NCBI GenBank assembly: GCA_963573315.1 | Contig: OY752141.1 | Coordinates: 3,596,001 to 3,660,000, forward strand | Direction of reading: 5' to 3' | DNA length: 64,000 nucleotides | DNA from: Entomortierella parvispora | Taxonomy: Eukaryota > Mortierellomycota > Mortierellomycetes > Mortierellales > Mortierellaceae | Shown here: positions 22,601-36,200 of the stretch, piece by piece | Layout: each line of letters begins with the position of its first letter | Numbering within the stretch: position 1 is the first letter of the stretch | Notes under the pieces: generated by a model | What the model saw: the letters and a program-made list of their open reading frames with translations, nothing else | Told to the model about the DNA's origin: nothing | Database searches by the model: none | Program-made: the position numbers and the translations under genes

Positions 22601-25600
22601 CACAAGCTGCTGCTATCAAGGCATTGAGCTCCGCAAAGGTTGTATTCTTGTTGTCAGTTTACCATGTCGAGACAATGCGGAGCCGTCAAGGAAACTGCTC
22701 GTTCATTCTTCAGTACTTCATGAATGTGATCGTGAACGATGGAGGTCTTACAAGCTGCCTGGAGGCGATTGCAGATCAAGTTATTAGCGTCTTCACGTCC
22801 GAGTCTCAGTCCAAGGTCCTTGCGCATGCTCTTGATGACGACGTTCGTCAGCAGGTTAGAAGCCTCGTCCTTGGGTGTGCCCATCGTCTGAAGCGTGTGA
22901 GTTCTCTTGCCAACAAGTGGATCCACAGAGTGATCAACTCTTTCCCTCAGATGATGTGCGACAAGGATCTTGTCGCCCTCGTTCTCGAGGTGAGTGAATT
23001 GCTGTGGCTCAGTTGCGAAAACGAACTTACGGATGAGTACTGCCCAGTCTACTCCTTCACGTCAACGAAGGTGAACGTCACCATCGATCTCCCAGATTCG
23101 TACCCTTACCGCCGTGAGGTCTTGACCAAGTTTGTGGATATGGCTCGCAAGTGGATCGCAGCCGCCATGGCCAACTCGCCTCAAGAGGTCGATGCTCTCC
23201 TGCAAGACTACCTGGCTCAGACAGAGAAGATCCACACAGGCATTAGCCGTGTCCACATGGGACGTACCATCGCTGCCCGCGCTGGCAAGGATCTTATTAA
23301 GAACCACAACTGCTTTGATGGCCTCGGTAACTTGCCCGGCGCCAACCTGGACAACTCCTCTGTTTTCTTCCAAGAGTTCTCGGCCCGTCGTCGATTCCAG
23401 GGTGAAATTGGAGGCATGGAGAACTTCTCTTCAGTCTATTCCCGTGAGTCTGGTTCTGCACTTCAGGCACAACTGCCTTCCCTCCGCGAGAAATTGCAAA
23501 CCATGGCACGTCAAGTCAAGGATGACAAGTTTGTTTCGAACGATGATCTGGCCAATGCCCTACACCGCGCCGTGAGCGCTTTGGTAACCTTGGAAGAGAT
23601 CGAGGAGGATTTGGTCAAGATGGTCGCCTGGATCCCTATCTATCTTTTCACGCCCGATAGTTTGAAGATTGGAACTTCAGTGTGGAACTGGCTTATCACC
23701 GAAAAACCTAACGTGGAGAAGCGGCTCATGACAGAGATTGCTGCTGGTTGGGCTTGGGCGGCTAGTCATCAGAAGGGGCTGTTCTCGCCTCTGATGGACT
23801 CTGAGGATCCATTCCGTGTCCGTATGGAGTACGCCCCTACAGACAAGAAAGCCCGCCAACGCACGTACAAGATCGCTTCCTATCTCTTTTCGTCTCATGT
23901 CATCTGGATTGAATTCTTGTCAAGTCGATTCCAAGCAACCCGCTACAGTAATCGAGATATGGTTGAATCGTTCACTCGGCTCTTGTTGTTGACGTTTGAT
24001 AAACAACTCAACATGAGCACCCACCCCTTGGCCCGTGAGGGACGATTCCAACTTTTGCTCTTGGGTCTTCGCCTCTTGCAGAGTAACCGCATGGAAGCTT
24101 TGATCGAATACAAATTGCGTGATGCCCTTTACCTGTCCGCGCTTTCTTGGTTCCAGTTGAACCCTCGGTGGTCGTACGGTGGCAACAAGATGCTGAGCAA
24201 GACTGAGATCAGGATCATGAAAGAATTTGGCGTTGCGCTTGACCATGACAAAGTCATTTTGGGCTCGATCCTCTCAAGCATTCATCATTCCGGATCCAAT
24301 GGTGCAGATACCAACTATGTGTTTACAGACAAACTGACACGGGATGCCATCATTCGAAAGCATTCCCAGTCCCGTCGTTTGCTCCAGCTCTTGACCGAGA
24401 ACGAATTGAACCGCCTTGGTGTCTGGAGCACTCCTTTAGTCTTGAACGGTGCTGCCCCTGAAGTGAATACACATGAGAAGGGAATGTCTGAAGAGGGATG
24501 GCGCAGTTTGGTCCGTTTCGCTTGGACAGTCTCCGCCTCTTTGGCCTTCCAGCTCATGTCTCGGTTCAAGAACACGTTTATCCCCAGCGAGTTGGGACAG
24601 CTTTTGGCCAACGATCCTTTTGCAGCTGTCGGCGATGCGGACGCAATTCAGATTCTCTTGGGTGAGGGTACTTTCAAATATTCTGCCTCACAGCTCAAGT
24701 ATCTTTTGTTCTGGGAGCCCGTCCCTTCGATTACCGCCATCTCGTACTTTCAACCTGCGTTCCATAACAACCCCATGGTGCTCCAGTACGCCATGAGATC
24801 TTTGGAACATTCACCTGTTGAGGTCGTTTTCTTTTATGTTCCTCAGATTGTCCAGGCTCTTCGTCATGACGACTTGGGATATGTCGAGAAGTACATCATG
24901 CGTGCCGCCCGCGTTTCTCAATTGTTTGCTCATCAGATTGTCTGGAACATGAAAGCCAACATGTTCAAGGACAACAAATGCGAAGTCCCCGATTCTCTCA
25001 AGCCTACTCTAGACCGTATCATTGACAACATTGTAAAGGGATTGTCTGGCGAGGCCAAAGTCTTTTACGAGCGCGAGTTTGCCTTCTTCAACCAAGTGAC
25101 ATCCATCTCTGGAACGCTCATGCCTCTTGTCAAGAAGCCCAAGCCTGAGAAGAAAAAGAAGATTGACGAGGAGATGGCCAAGATCGTGGTCGACGTCGGA
25201 GTCTACCTGCCTAGTAACCCCGAGGGTGTCGTTATTGACATTGACAAGAAGTCAGGCCGACCACTTCAAAGTCACGCCAAGACTCCTTTCATGGCTACTT
25301 TCAAGGTCAGGAAGACTCGAGAGGAATCGACTTTGGGCAAGGCTATCATGAAGCGTGGTTCGGCCGAGGAAGAAGCTGAAGAACGAATTCCCAAAACCTA
25401 TGATGTCTGGCAATCTGCCATTTTCAAGGTCGGAGATGACTGTCGTCAGGATGTCTTGGCGATCCAATTGATTGCGGTCTTCAAAAACATCTTCACAAAC
25501 GTTGGTCTGGATCTGTATCTATTCCCTTACCGTATTGTGGCCACAGCTCCTGGATGTGGTATGATTGACGTGATTCCCAACTCGATCTCCCGTGATCAAC

Positions 25601-26190
25601 TCGGCCGTGAAAAAGTCAACAACTTGCAGGATTACTTCTTGACCAAATATGGTGGAGTGGACTCGATCGAATACCAGCAGGCCAAAAACAACTTTATCCA
25701 GTCCGTGGCCTCGTACAGTGTCGTCTCGTACTTGCTTCAGTTCAAGGATCGACACAATGGCAACATCATGATTGACGATGACGGCCATGTCGTCCACATT
25801 GATTTCGGATTCATCCTGGATATCTCGCCCGGAGGCAACATTAACTTTGAGTCCTCGCCCTTCAAGTTGACTTCGGAGATGATTCAGATCATGGGTTCGA
25901 GTGTTGAGGATCAAGGCTACAGATGGTTCTGCGAGCTCTGTGTCAAGGCGTACTTGGCGTCGAGACCCTATGCGGAGCAGATCATGCAATTGGTCTCCCT
26001 AATGCTTGAGTCTGGTCTCCCTTGTTTCCGTGGTGAGACTATCAAGAGGATGCGGTCGAGATTCCAGTTGGATCGCTCGGAGCGCGCTGCAGCCGAGTTC
26101 ATCAAGGAGCGTGTGGACGAGTCTCATTTGAACAAGCGTACAGTTTTGTATGACTCTTTCCAGAAGGCTACCAACGGTATTCCCTACTAA
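19642..26190 (+). CDS. STT4: Phosphatidylinositol 4-kinase III alpha (Stt4)
   Basis: Eight exons (19642-19649, 19735-19948, 20028-20175, 20256-20402, 20469-21148, 21239-21697, 21779-21985, 22099-26190) give 1984 residues with no broken codons, the usual size for Stt4. The main frame has no in-frame ATG, so I place the start in an 8-nt exon (ATGAGCGT|GTAAGA) that yields MSVFGFDLHAQILSSLA. The lipid-kinase unique helical and accessory regions occupy the middle. The kinase domain is at the C-terminus, with QSHAKTPFMATFKV, DDCRQDVLAIQLI, the catalytic loop FKDRHNGNIMIDDDG and the DFG-type VHIDFGFILDISPGG. It makes PI4P at the plasma membrane, feeding PI(4,5)P2 synthesis and wall-integrity signalling (family knowledge). 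Confidence 0.96.
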
Positions 26191-26417
26191 AACCCCAAAA
26201 CCCGAAATGAAGAGGAAAAAAAAAAAGAAGAAAAAAACAGGACCGGCCACAGCCATTTCCTGGATGCCGCCAAAAAAACCATCAGACGAATTAGAAGAGA
26301 TCCAATGGTTCTTCTGTCGTAAAAAATCCCATGATGCCATGTTATGACGATTTGTATGAAAATAAGGAAAAATAAATTTTTTAAATTCTGTGTATCTTGC
26401 GATTTGCTCTCGACCTA
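26191..26417. terminator. Convergent 3' ends of STT4 and F-box gene
   Basis: About 230 bp between two stop codons, very A-rich on the plus strand (26215-26237). AATAAA-like elements occur near 26370 (GGAAAAATAAATT). It should carry both polyadenylation regions. Confidence 0.5.
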
Positions 26418-29404
26418 TTAAACTGCATGGGCATAGCGATACACCGTAATTTCCAGTCCCGGGTGCAGTTGATTGTACTGTTCTAGACGATAATAATGGT
26501 CTTCGAAATCCAATTTTCCCAGTACAATAGACAATTTTTCCAATTGATTCTTGGTGTCTGAAAACCCATCGATTGCGTCCAGGATACCTTCCAGCGACAG
26601 GTAGTTGTTCTCGAGATGGAATCGATCCATCATGGGCAAGGGGTAACCTTGAGGTAGAGAAGAAGGAGGAAGGGAAAGAGGAAGGGAAGAGCTTGGGGCG
26701 GCCGAGGTAGAGACGGATGACACTGAAGACACGGAGGATGATCTTGCCGATGCCCGCGATGACTGAGGGATGAAATCCTGAAGGTCCAGTATCCCTGAAG
26801 AAAAAGAAGTTGGTCGACCTCCTTGAGGGTTTGCTGGAGAGACCGTCGTCCCAGGCGTCATAACTGATCCTGATCCTGATCCGGAAGGGACCGAGGCAGT
26901 CAAGGTGGCGGATGGCGAGTGGTAAGAGTAGTGAGGATGAGCATGGCCTTGGTAATTTGGCTGTTGGGACTGAATTTGACCGACAATCATAAGCGTCATC
27001 CCAGGCGGTAATGGTGGCTCTGAATTCGCTGTTGAGGTACTTGCGGGCCCATTTGCTAGGGAGGGCAAAGGGCTCTGACCCATTGTCAGCGGCGGTCGTT
27101 GAATGCCTTCTCCCACTCCAGCATGGGAGCTTCCAGTGCTACCAAAGGTCCTAGTAGGGGCTACGCCCGACACCGCGTACGAGCTCGTAGGTATAGGTGA
27201 GTCTCCAATGGCGAGCCTCAGGTGTTTCAATCCCGGCATGCAACCCAGGATCGTCCTTAATGTCGCATCCGTCAAATGATCGAAGCTGGACAGGCCCAGA
27301 TACTCGAGATGAGTCAAGTACTTGAGGTTCAACAGCAATGACTCTGAGCACGAGCGCATGCCAGAGTACTTTGAGAGATCCAGAATCCTGAGCGAAGGGC
27401 AGTATTGAAGAGAGCGGAAATCAAAGGGCAAGTTGGCACGACCAACAATCTTGAGAACTCGCAGTCGAGGCATGGCCGAGCTCCAACTGAGACTGGTCAG
27501 AGATCGATTGGACTGATAGCTGTACGAGTTGGCCTTGATCACTTCCAATGTATCTTGGAAAGCCATGGCCGCATGCGAAATAGTCATGGCAATGTGTTCA
27601 CTATCTGTCCCCGAGAGCTCAATGACTTTAAGCGGTACAAGAGTTAGAGTTGGAGTATGGATTGTCGAGAGTGAGGAGGAGGAAGGTTGGGGGGCATTCC
27701 ATGTGCCGGACTAGGACCGCGAAAGGAAGCGTAGGAGAAAAATCGGTTAAAATTAATACAAATTCATTTTGGCCTGCACTGGTCTTGTCATAGCTTTTGA
27801 GATTATACCTGAATACTTTTCCGCTCCGAAACTGCCCACTCCAATAAATTTTCGTCGACGGACTTCAAATGAAGCTCTTCCAGTTGACGGCATCGGCTCA
27901 GAAAAGTACTAATGTTCATTCTTGTCGGGCCAAGTGTTCCCTCAGTATCCCCTGCAGACTGCGGCAACTGATCCTGCGGCTGTTGCTGTTGAGCCGCAGT
28001 AGGAAACTCTGGGGGGTGAGGGTTCAATGATCCGCAATTCAACCTCAAAACTCTGAGGTTTCCCCTCGGGATAGGGTCGAGATCTGCCTGCAGATGGGTG
28101 AACCCGGCCAACTCCAAAACCGAAAGATGGTCAATCTGGGCAATTAACCGACTTAGATCTGGATCCATGACAGTGTCGTGATTCTCTGGCAAATAGGCCT
28201 CCAATTCAAGCATCCGTACCGTTCCAAAGAGCTCGTTGTGCTTTTGAATGAATTCTACTGATCCTTTGACATCCCAGCCTTCATGACAGGTCCTGATCCT
28301 GTGCAATGTTTCGAGCTGAGAGACCAAGGGCATCAAGTCCTGTATCTGTACCGTCTCCAGAAACAATTCCCGTATCCGCGCAGGACAGTGGCTGATCAAT
28401 CGCCATTCGATCGTAAAGGAGTCTTCGATGGTCGGAAAAAGTTTCCAAATCGTAAACCGCAATCCTGGGTGGTAGTAGTGAGTGTGGTAAGAAAGATAGT
28501 CGACCATCGGTTGAAAATAATCGACATCGATATCCAGGCTGCGAGACAACTCTAAAGACAATAATGACGAGGTAGAGCCTCGTATGGGTACAGCCTTGCA
28601 TCTGCTGGGCATCCTGGTTACCCGTGTGTGTTCCTCGTCAACGCTTTGACTTGCTCCTTCTTCTTTGACTGACATTGTGGACGAGAACGATCCCTCCTTC
28701 TCTGCCAGTTCTTTCCTTGCCTGTTCCAGCTCGGATCGTTCCTTCTCGGATAAGGTACAGTTCAACAGTACCCAGAGAACTTGCATCTTTTTCCGTTTGA
28801 CAAGGCGTTCCCGCTGATCCTTTTGATGCATGGCTTCATTCCGGCCGTGGTGAAAGGCATCCATACTCCTCGTGCTGCTTCGACTGCTACTCCGGCTAGG
28901 TGTTCTTGGGGAATAGCCAACTCCTCCGCCAGGTCCAGTCAATGAGGCCGCACTGGGGCGCCTCTCAGTGGCATCACTTTGAAAGGTACTTCTGCCGTTC
29001 CTTTGCGGTTGGTGTCCTACTGTTATACTCTCGCTCGAATCTGCTTCTTGAGCCCTCTGGGCAGTCGCGGATGGAGACTCGACAGGCATTGGCAGCTCCT
29101 TCCTCAGGACCTGAGAATAAGGCGAGAGTTTTGGCCATGTCGCGTCAATGAGAACCATGGGACTGCGGTAGAGGAATGGAATCACCATTTGGAACCACAC
29201 ACGGTTCATGACGAGGAGACCGTAGAGTGCATGACAGTCGTCCGATAGATGCTCCAGAATCACTTGGATGCACTCCAACGGCAGATTCTCCAGGCCCACT
29301 GGGGTGCGTGGTGTGCTCGACGTCAGCATTGTGAGGTTGTTATCGTCATGACTCTGGTTGATGGCTGATGCATCCATTGTCTGGTGTACAGGTGAGGAGT
29401 CCAT
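26418..29404 (-). CDS. F-box protein with LRR-like C-terminal half
   Basis: Two exons (29404-27809 and 27710-26418) give 962 residues. The splice CAG|GTATAA ... CCTAG|TCCGG restores the frame. An F-box lies near residues 37-80: ENLPLECIQVILEHLSDD, then ALYGLLVMNRVW and FLYRSP. Two Ser/Pro-rich insertions follow. Between and after them are leucine-rich segments (IDHLSVLELAGFTHL, LRILDLSKYSGM, LTHLEYLGLSSFDHL) typical of substrate-binding LRRs. F-box proteins link substrates to the Skp1-cullin ubiquitin ligase; the substrate is unknown. An upstream in-frame ATG at 29473 would add a hydrophobic stretch, so I prefer 29404. The architecture is common and expanded in Mortierellales-like fungi, to my knowledge. 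Confidence 0.82.
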
Positions 29405-29707
29405 GACCAAACCAAAGGTGGGCTCGATTGCGGGGATTCGAATGAGAAGAAGGAGCGAAAAGAAAGAGAGCACTGCTTCATGACTTTGGTTTAAATTTCA
29501 AAAATTGGGAACAGGGCCTCCACATTATGATATTTTTATTTACGTATGGTGTATAGATATATCTAGGAGGGCATGGTATATGGATACGCACTTGGCACCT
29601 AGTTCCACGAGAGGTCTCCAAAAGCACTTTGATACAAGAGGGGCAAAAGAATGTTTGTGTCAATCTTGCGTAAAAAACGGACTCTACTCACAAATGTCAC
29701 CTCAATA

Positions 29708-29951
29708 TCACGACCCATACCTGTTGTTCTTGTTGGAGCTTTGAGGGGGACTGGTTGGCGAGCGGGTTGCGCTTGCAATCATGTTGAAAAAGTCACCTCC
29801 CTGGGGCATTCCATTGCTGTTACGGTTGTTGTTAGCGGGGGCGGTCATGCCAAAGCCATTGTTGTTGGATCCTGTGCTAAAAGCATCAAAGGCTGAGTTT
29901 GTAGGTCCGGACTGCATGGCTCCAAATCCATCATCATTTCCCCAAGGGTTT

Positions 29952-29986
<35 letters not shown>

Positions 29987-31469
29987 AAACGCTGGTGATG
30001 CGGGTGCCTGCCCAAATCCAAAAGCGCTCATACCCTGCAATTGTCCAAATTGCGCCGAAGGCTGTTGTTGTTGTGGCTGTCCCATGCCAAATGAGGCCTG
30101 GTTTTGATTAGGTCTTGGTGCACTGGATTGGTTGCCATATAGGGATAAAATGGAGGACTTCCAGTCTGCATTTCCAGCGGGTTTGGCAGTCGAGGCCTGG
30201 TTTCCATTTGCTGTGGTCGAAGATGCAGGAGCAGTCATTGCAAAGAGATCCTGAGTCGCAGTTGTCTGCGCAGGTTGGGCTGTAGGCTTTTGTGCAGCGG
30301 GCGTCGGTGCTGGGGCAGGATCATTGAATCCAAAAAAGTCTTCTTGTGCAGGAGCGGCAGGCTTGCTGGGCGCTGATTGGCCGATTGAGAACAAGTCAGC
30401 CCCTTGGACTCCAGAGGAAGCAGGCTTTTTGGGAAAAGCTGATCTGGTTGGGTTGGAAGGAGGGGGTGCGATTATTCCTGTGAATGATCCCGAAGACTCT
30501 GAAGAACGACTCATGTGGGCGGTGGGTCGTGAGTGAGTCTCTGCCTTTCCGTACTATATCAGAGAAAGTTGGTGGAAGATTTGTCAGTACAATTGGTGGG
30601 ATTCCAAACATCTTGCATCATCTTATACTACAGTCGGTTTCACATACAAGGTCCATGAGCATGGCTTCGTCAATGGGTCCGAGTTCTGAGGGGTCCGGGA
30701 AAGGTCCTTTCCGGGCAAACTGTTTGTGCTCATACTTTGTACGAATCCAAGGATCTATCCCCGACGTGCTATTTCCCGTCACCATTTGGAAGGGTTAGAG
30801 AGTCATTCAATTACTGCTGGTAACTATCCTTGATGTCCCAATACCTACGATTCATTGGGGATGCTAGTCTGAGGAAGGCGGGCCTCCCAGTACATGTTGA
30901 CCTTTTCATTGCCCCACTTGATCATGTTCTCCACCTGGTCCACGGTCCAGCTGTCCAAGTCCACGGATTTGACTAAGATGAAGGATAACCATGTGAGTTC
31001 TCGGAGAATAGACGATAGCCTGTCCCTCATATAAGTTTCCATACCTTTGCTGATGTGCGTTCCCATCGACCGATGGACTCCAGAGCAGCGGATGCACATG
31101 AAGCATCCCAAGTTGAAGCTGAAGAGATGCGCAAGAAAAAAAAAAAAAAAAAAGGATTACAAGTCAGAAAATCAGGTGCTTGGACCTCTGCGCCCCGTAG
31201 ATTGCATTAGCACAGGGATGAAGGTACCTTGCCCAGCGTGGATCTATGACACCAAAAACAAGGTCGTAGGCAGGCGATTAGAACGTGGACAGAGAATGGC
31301 ACAAGAAGCTATAGTTCCCCGCATGTTCATGAGACACAGGGGGTGGTGTACCTTTCTTGCGGCAGTCGACGCAGTACTTGTTTCCGGGCTTTTGCAACAG
31401 CGCCTTGAGGATGCGAGTGTGCTTGTCATTTGAGGTCTTGTCCGCAGTGCGGGCGAATCGGGTCGACAT
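29708..31469 (-). CDS. ArfGAP zinc-finger protein (SMAP/Age2-like)
   Basis: Six exons (31469-31352, 31243-31228, 31118-31045, 30972-30849, 30768-30648, 30553-29708) give 432 residues. Exon 2 is only 16 nt. Joined, they form a complete ArfGAP zinc finger: CVDC, then RKKDPRWASFNLGCFM, then CIRC, followed by SGVHRSMGTHISK with the Arg finger. It continues with VKSVDLDSWTVDQVENM and SGIDPWIRTKYEHKQF. The C-terminal 280 residues are rich in Pro, Ala, Gln and Asn, with a Q-run and FGF/NPW/DLF-like short motifs of the kind that bind clathrin adaptors. The protein should stimulate GTP hydrolysis on Arf in trans-Golgi or endosomal traffic. Age2/SMAP is the best fit on layout. Confidence 0.93.
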
Positions 31470-33279
31470 TTGATGAGGCGATGAGAGGGGAAGGCCAAAA
31501 AGGATGAGGACAGAAACGAGAGCGATGAGAAGAGCGAGATGAAGTTGACGGGTTGAGAGGGATGGGTAGTTGTGTTTATGGAGGTACACCCTGTGTAGAG
31601 TGATAGCACTGCCGATTGGTGGCGCAGGCGCGTTGTGCCAAAACTCCAATGCTTTCTCCCTCTGCTTGCCAGCGAATAAGAGGGAAAACTGCCCGCGCAC
31701 GGTGTATCTGCATGCGCAAGGAAGGAAGTGGAAGTGGGTGGGTTGCCCAATGTGCGGCAAGGGGCTCTAGCCTGGGTATCATATCAACAAAAGGCCAACA
31801 TAGCAAAGAGGGGGGCATTCACATATTTGTGGACTGCAGAAATACGACCTCGAGCATCCATCTCGAGTGATTGTCGAGTCTCACAAGGTTGTCAGGACAG
31901 CAGGCCGCTGGAGTGTCGAGAGCGGCTTTGCTTTTTGGTCCGCTGCAGGGTGGCCCCTGTCACTCACACGGACGACAACACAATTGAGCAGGCTGACAGA
32001 AAGACCCGCGTTTTGTTCCTGAGAATCAACCAATAAACTTTTACCGCCAAGTCCGCCTGGTCCGGGCGACACATCCCACAGGCCGAGGACTCAGAAACAC
32101 GATTGACTCCCTTTCCCTCCTCTCCTGCTGGGCCAAAGAGAAAAGGGCCGACGTGATCTCGTCTCCACACGTTGCGGTTGCACAAGAAGACAGGGAGAGA
32201 AAGATAGGAAAAGCAACAGGAGATAAAAGTCAAAATACATAGCAGACAACACAAACAGCAAAAAGTTGGCAAATGAAATGAAGAACGCACGTCCAATCCT
32301 AGAGGGCAGGCGGGCGACGTGCTCCTTTCTCCCCTTTCCAGGAGAATGAAGAGCAAAGCGCGAGAGCGAGAGCGAGCGAGAACAATGACCAAGAAAGCTA
32401 AGCAAGGAAGGGAAGGGAGCGACTCGTGCAGGAATCAAGGCGAGACGAGGAGTGACAGTCCCCCAGAATATGTAATGTGTCGAAGTCAGCAGCCTGCAGC
32501 ACCCCCCACCCAGCCACGGTCTAATTTCCATGCGGATGGTGATGATGTCAATGATGTTGCACTTTTTGTTGTTCCGACAGAGATAATTTTAATTAACATT
32601 GTCCATTGCCACAGTCTGTGGCAAAGGGCAAGCGAGAGAACAGGGGCAGGGGGGAGGAAGGACGGGAGCGCCCTTTTGTCGTCGTCGTTGACCAGCGACC
32701 ACCTTGGCCCGAGACGAGCCTGGAGGGGCAGGAGATACAGCTCTGACCTGCAGCAGGAAGACTGTCAGGAAGCCGCCCCGCTTAGTCAGCCCGGCAAGCG
32801 TTCGTTTTCCTGGAGTGTTCGACCCTTTCTCTCTCCTGTCTCTTTCTCTCCCTGTCTCTGTGCTCTGCTCAGGTTGTGTTGTGCGAGTGTGCAGCAAGCA
32901 AGTGTGCCAGTGTGTGCCAGTGTGTGCAAGTGTGCAAGTGTACAAAGTGTGCAAGCAAGGTGAGTGTGTGCCCGTTTCCACACATTCGCTCCTTTTCTTC
33001 TTTCTCTTGCTCCCTTTATTTTTTTTCGCTCTCTTTTTTGTTTTTCTGTTCTCTTCCTTCTTTACCTCCTTTCCTCTTTTTCCTCTCTTTCCATCCATTC
33101 CCTCTTTCCATTCCTTCTTTCCATCCATTTCATCCCACTGTCCCTTTCAAATGACTAGCCGTCTTTGCTCGTAGATACAAAAAAAATCGACTTGCATTGA
33201 CAAAGTAAAAGAGAGAAAAAAAAAAAAAAAAAAAGAAGTGAGAGAGAGAAAGAGAGAAAGAGAGAAGGACTTCTTCACC
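31470..33279. promoter_or_regulatory. Divergent region between ArfGAP and KCS1, with low-complexity leader
   Basis: About 1.8 kb. I see no gene. From 32,815 to 33,240 it is a CT-rich tract with an embedded GTGTGCCAGT/GTGTGCAAGT tandem array near 32,886-32,960. It ends with A-runs and GAGA repeats up to the KCS1 ATG. A donor-like GGTGAGTG at about 32,960 and several CT-rich acceptors allow a 5'-UTR intron, but this cannot be settled from sequence alone. Confidence 0.45.
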
Positions 33280-36200
33280 ATGGCCACCCATCCACATCCT
33301 TCGTCCTCGCCCGCGTCTTCACCAGCGACGCCCACTCCCGTCAATCCACCTTTTGTCCGTCAATCACAATCACTGTCGCCTAAATCACCAGAGGACTCCG
33401 AAGGTCCAACCTCATTCTACTCTGCTTCGCCCGCTTCGTCGACCTGCTCGCTGGAGGATCACTTGCAACGTGTCCCTTCAACCTTTGACAGACGAGGATC
33501 CAATGGCATGACAGCGTCAGCATCAACATCAGCAACAGCAGCAACAACAATGACGACCACGACGACCAGTGTCGACAGTGACAAGACCTACAACAACAGC
33601 AGCAATGGCGACAGCATGGTTGCAGCTCAGAATAACAATAGCGACCGCAGCCGTCGCAATGTCACCTTGCGCCTTGGGCAGGAGCACGACGATCAGGACA
33701 GACATTCCAGGATCAACTACCTCAACAGCAATCCCTCTTCCTCTTCTTCTTCTCTCCAGCCCTTGTCTGCCACGGCCCCCATCCCAACGCCCAGTGGCCC
33801 AAGCGGAGACTCCACACCGCCCGCCTCTCGCCCCTTCACCACCATTTCGTTCAGCGCCTCGTTGCCGCCCTCGCTCAAGCAACGCCCGAATCCTCCTGCA
33901 CGCCTCAAGAGTGATCTGTTCCCAGGCCATGGGGGCTTCGACTCTGCGCCTGCGGCACCCAGCGCCCTGACCCCCTCCAGTCTCCATTATACCTCCAGCG
34001 GACAAAATTCGCCGGGCACCTCCATCTGCTCCTCCGACGACTCCCTGCCTGATTCGCCCATGTCTGGCCCCGACGAGGGCGACATCCTTGGAGACTCGCG
34101 ATCACCCCTCTCAGCCCTCAACAAGCGCAAGTCGCTCGGCGCCCTGTTGGCTGCCAATACCCTTGCTGCCAGCAGCAACAGCAACAACATCATCGTCAAC
34201 AGCGCCAGTAGCTCGTCCTCCTCTCGCAAGGAGGTCCTCTCCCCTACCTTCCGCGCCAGACACGCCTTCCAAAAATCCTCTCCTGCCTTTTCTGCCCAGC
34301 TTCCTACGCCAGAGTCGTCAGGAAAGAAGAAATATGTGCCAACGAGTCCACGCGTTCAGTCTCCCTCTGCTATTTCGGCCCAGATTCAGTCGTTCTGGTC
34401 TGCACCTGAGGTAGACGATGCAATCGAACAGAGTCTGGCCAATGTGAATCTGGACCTGAGGAACTTCCAAGAGACATCCTCAGCAGCCGATCAGGACGAC
34501 CGCCATTCAGCGGACGAGGAAGCAGACAATGAGCAGGATGGCGACGACGATGGGGGTTTGGACGACGACGAATCATGGCACTCTGTGGACGAAGACTTTG
34601 GAGGCGAGACCAGTGCTTACCATTCCGACTCGCCGGCACTCCCGCTGGTGCCGTTCACAAACCAAGTCGGTGGTCATGCGGCCTTCTTGCGCTTCTCAAA
34701 CAAAGCGATCTGCAAACCTGTTTCAGAGAACGAGCAAGTGTTTTATGAATACCTGGAGGCTCATCACCCTGAAGTCTTGCCCTTCATTCCTGCGTACCTT
34801 GGGGTCTTGAACGTCAGCTACCGTCAATTGCCCGATCCCGAGGACGGGGAACGCCCAGGGGAGCAAGTGCCAGAAGTTGTCTTGGAAAAGAATCGACACA
34901 TTGTCACAGATGCCATGCTGGAGAAAATGAAGAAGTCCTGGAAGTGGCCCTCGACACCAGGACAATTCCCAGGATCAACAGTGGACATTGTCGAGGAGGG
35001 ACGATCGCTGGGCAATCGCACCAGTATGGGAATGGATCGGTTCCATAGTCAATTCTATTCCTCACCTTCCCTCCCGACTCACTCGAGTCTACCAAGCTCC
35101 TCGACCATGTCCAGTCCTGTGAGTATGACAAAGATTCGGGGTCTGACCAGGATCAATTTAGCCCTCAAGGAAAAGGTTTTGCGCGAGGTACTCTCGCCTC
35201 ATTCTTTGAGAGCACGGGCAAGGGCATTCCGGCAGCACTTTGGGTTCCCCTCGAAATCCCGGCATGAACTTTGTGCAAGCTCGCACGATTCGCCAGAAGA
35301 AGGCGGTAGTTGTCGAGACTATCTCAAGCAGGTGCCACGGCGGCATTCTCTATCGAATCTCAATTTGGCCATGACCTCCAGGGATAATCACAAACGGCGA
35401 GAGATGTCGACCTCGGATTCAGCCTTTCAATCAGGTCCCGAGAACAGCCAGGGAAGCCACTCTGGACGGTCCTTGGAGCCGACATTTGACTCTGACCGTC
35501 AACAACGGAGATTCGACCGAACAGGCCATTCTGAGGGCAAGGATACAGAGGCAGCCGGATTCCAACAAAACGACATGTTCCAAATGGATGATTTGGAGTT
35601 GCCAGAGACGATTCTTGGATCCCTGTCATCACCGGATCAAAATAGCCCTATGATTCAAAACAACACGAGAAGACCATCGCAGGCGGAGGATCAGAGGGGT
35701 AAAGTCATCCCAATTGGCCACAATGAATGGATCCTGGATGGTCCTGGGGGTGCAAGAGGCAGCCTCCGGGCGGAGTCAGCACCAGAGAATGCTGATGCAG
35801 AAGCTCAAAAGAATGGCGCTCGCCTCTCCGACCCACCAGGGAAATATATCTTGCTGGAGGATCTCACGGATGGGCTAAAGGCTCCTTGCATCCTCGACAT
35901 CAAGATGGGTACACGTCAGTATGGTATCTGGGCCACTGAGAAGAAGATGAAGAGTCAAATGCGCAAGTGTCAAAAGACGACCAGCTACGAGACTGGTATT
36001 CGAATCTGCGGCATGCAGGTAAGAAGCGAGATGTTTGGTATTGGATGGATTTCGCTGGTGATCAGATCCCAGTTGCTGACTTTCCCCCCCCCCCTTTTTT
36101 TTTTCTTTATTCTCGAAAGGTGTACAATACAACAACTGGGCGGTTCCTCTTCCAGAACAAATACTATGGACGGAAACTCACCAAAGAGACTCTGCCGCTA

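Noticed and set aside
33529-34005. Minus-strand ORF of 158 codons opposite the KCS1 N-terminus
   Set aside because: It is antisense to low-complexity Ser/Thr/Pro coding sequence, where mirror ORFs are expected.
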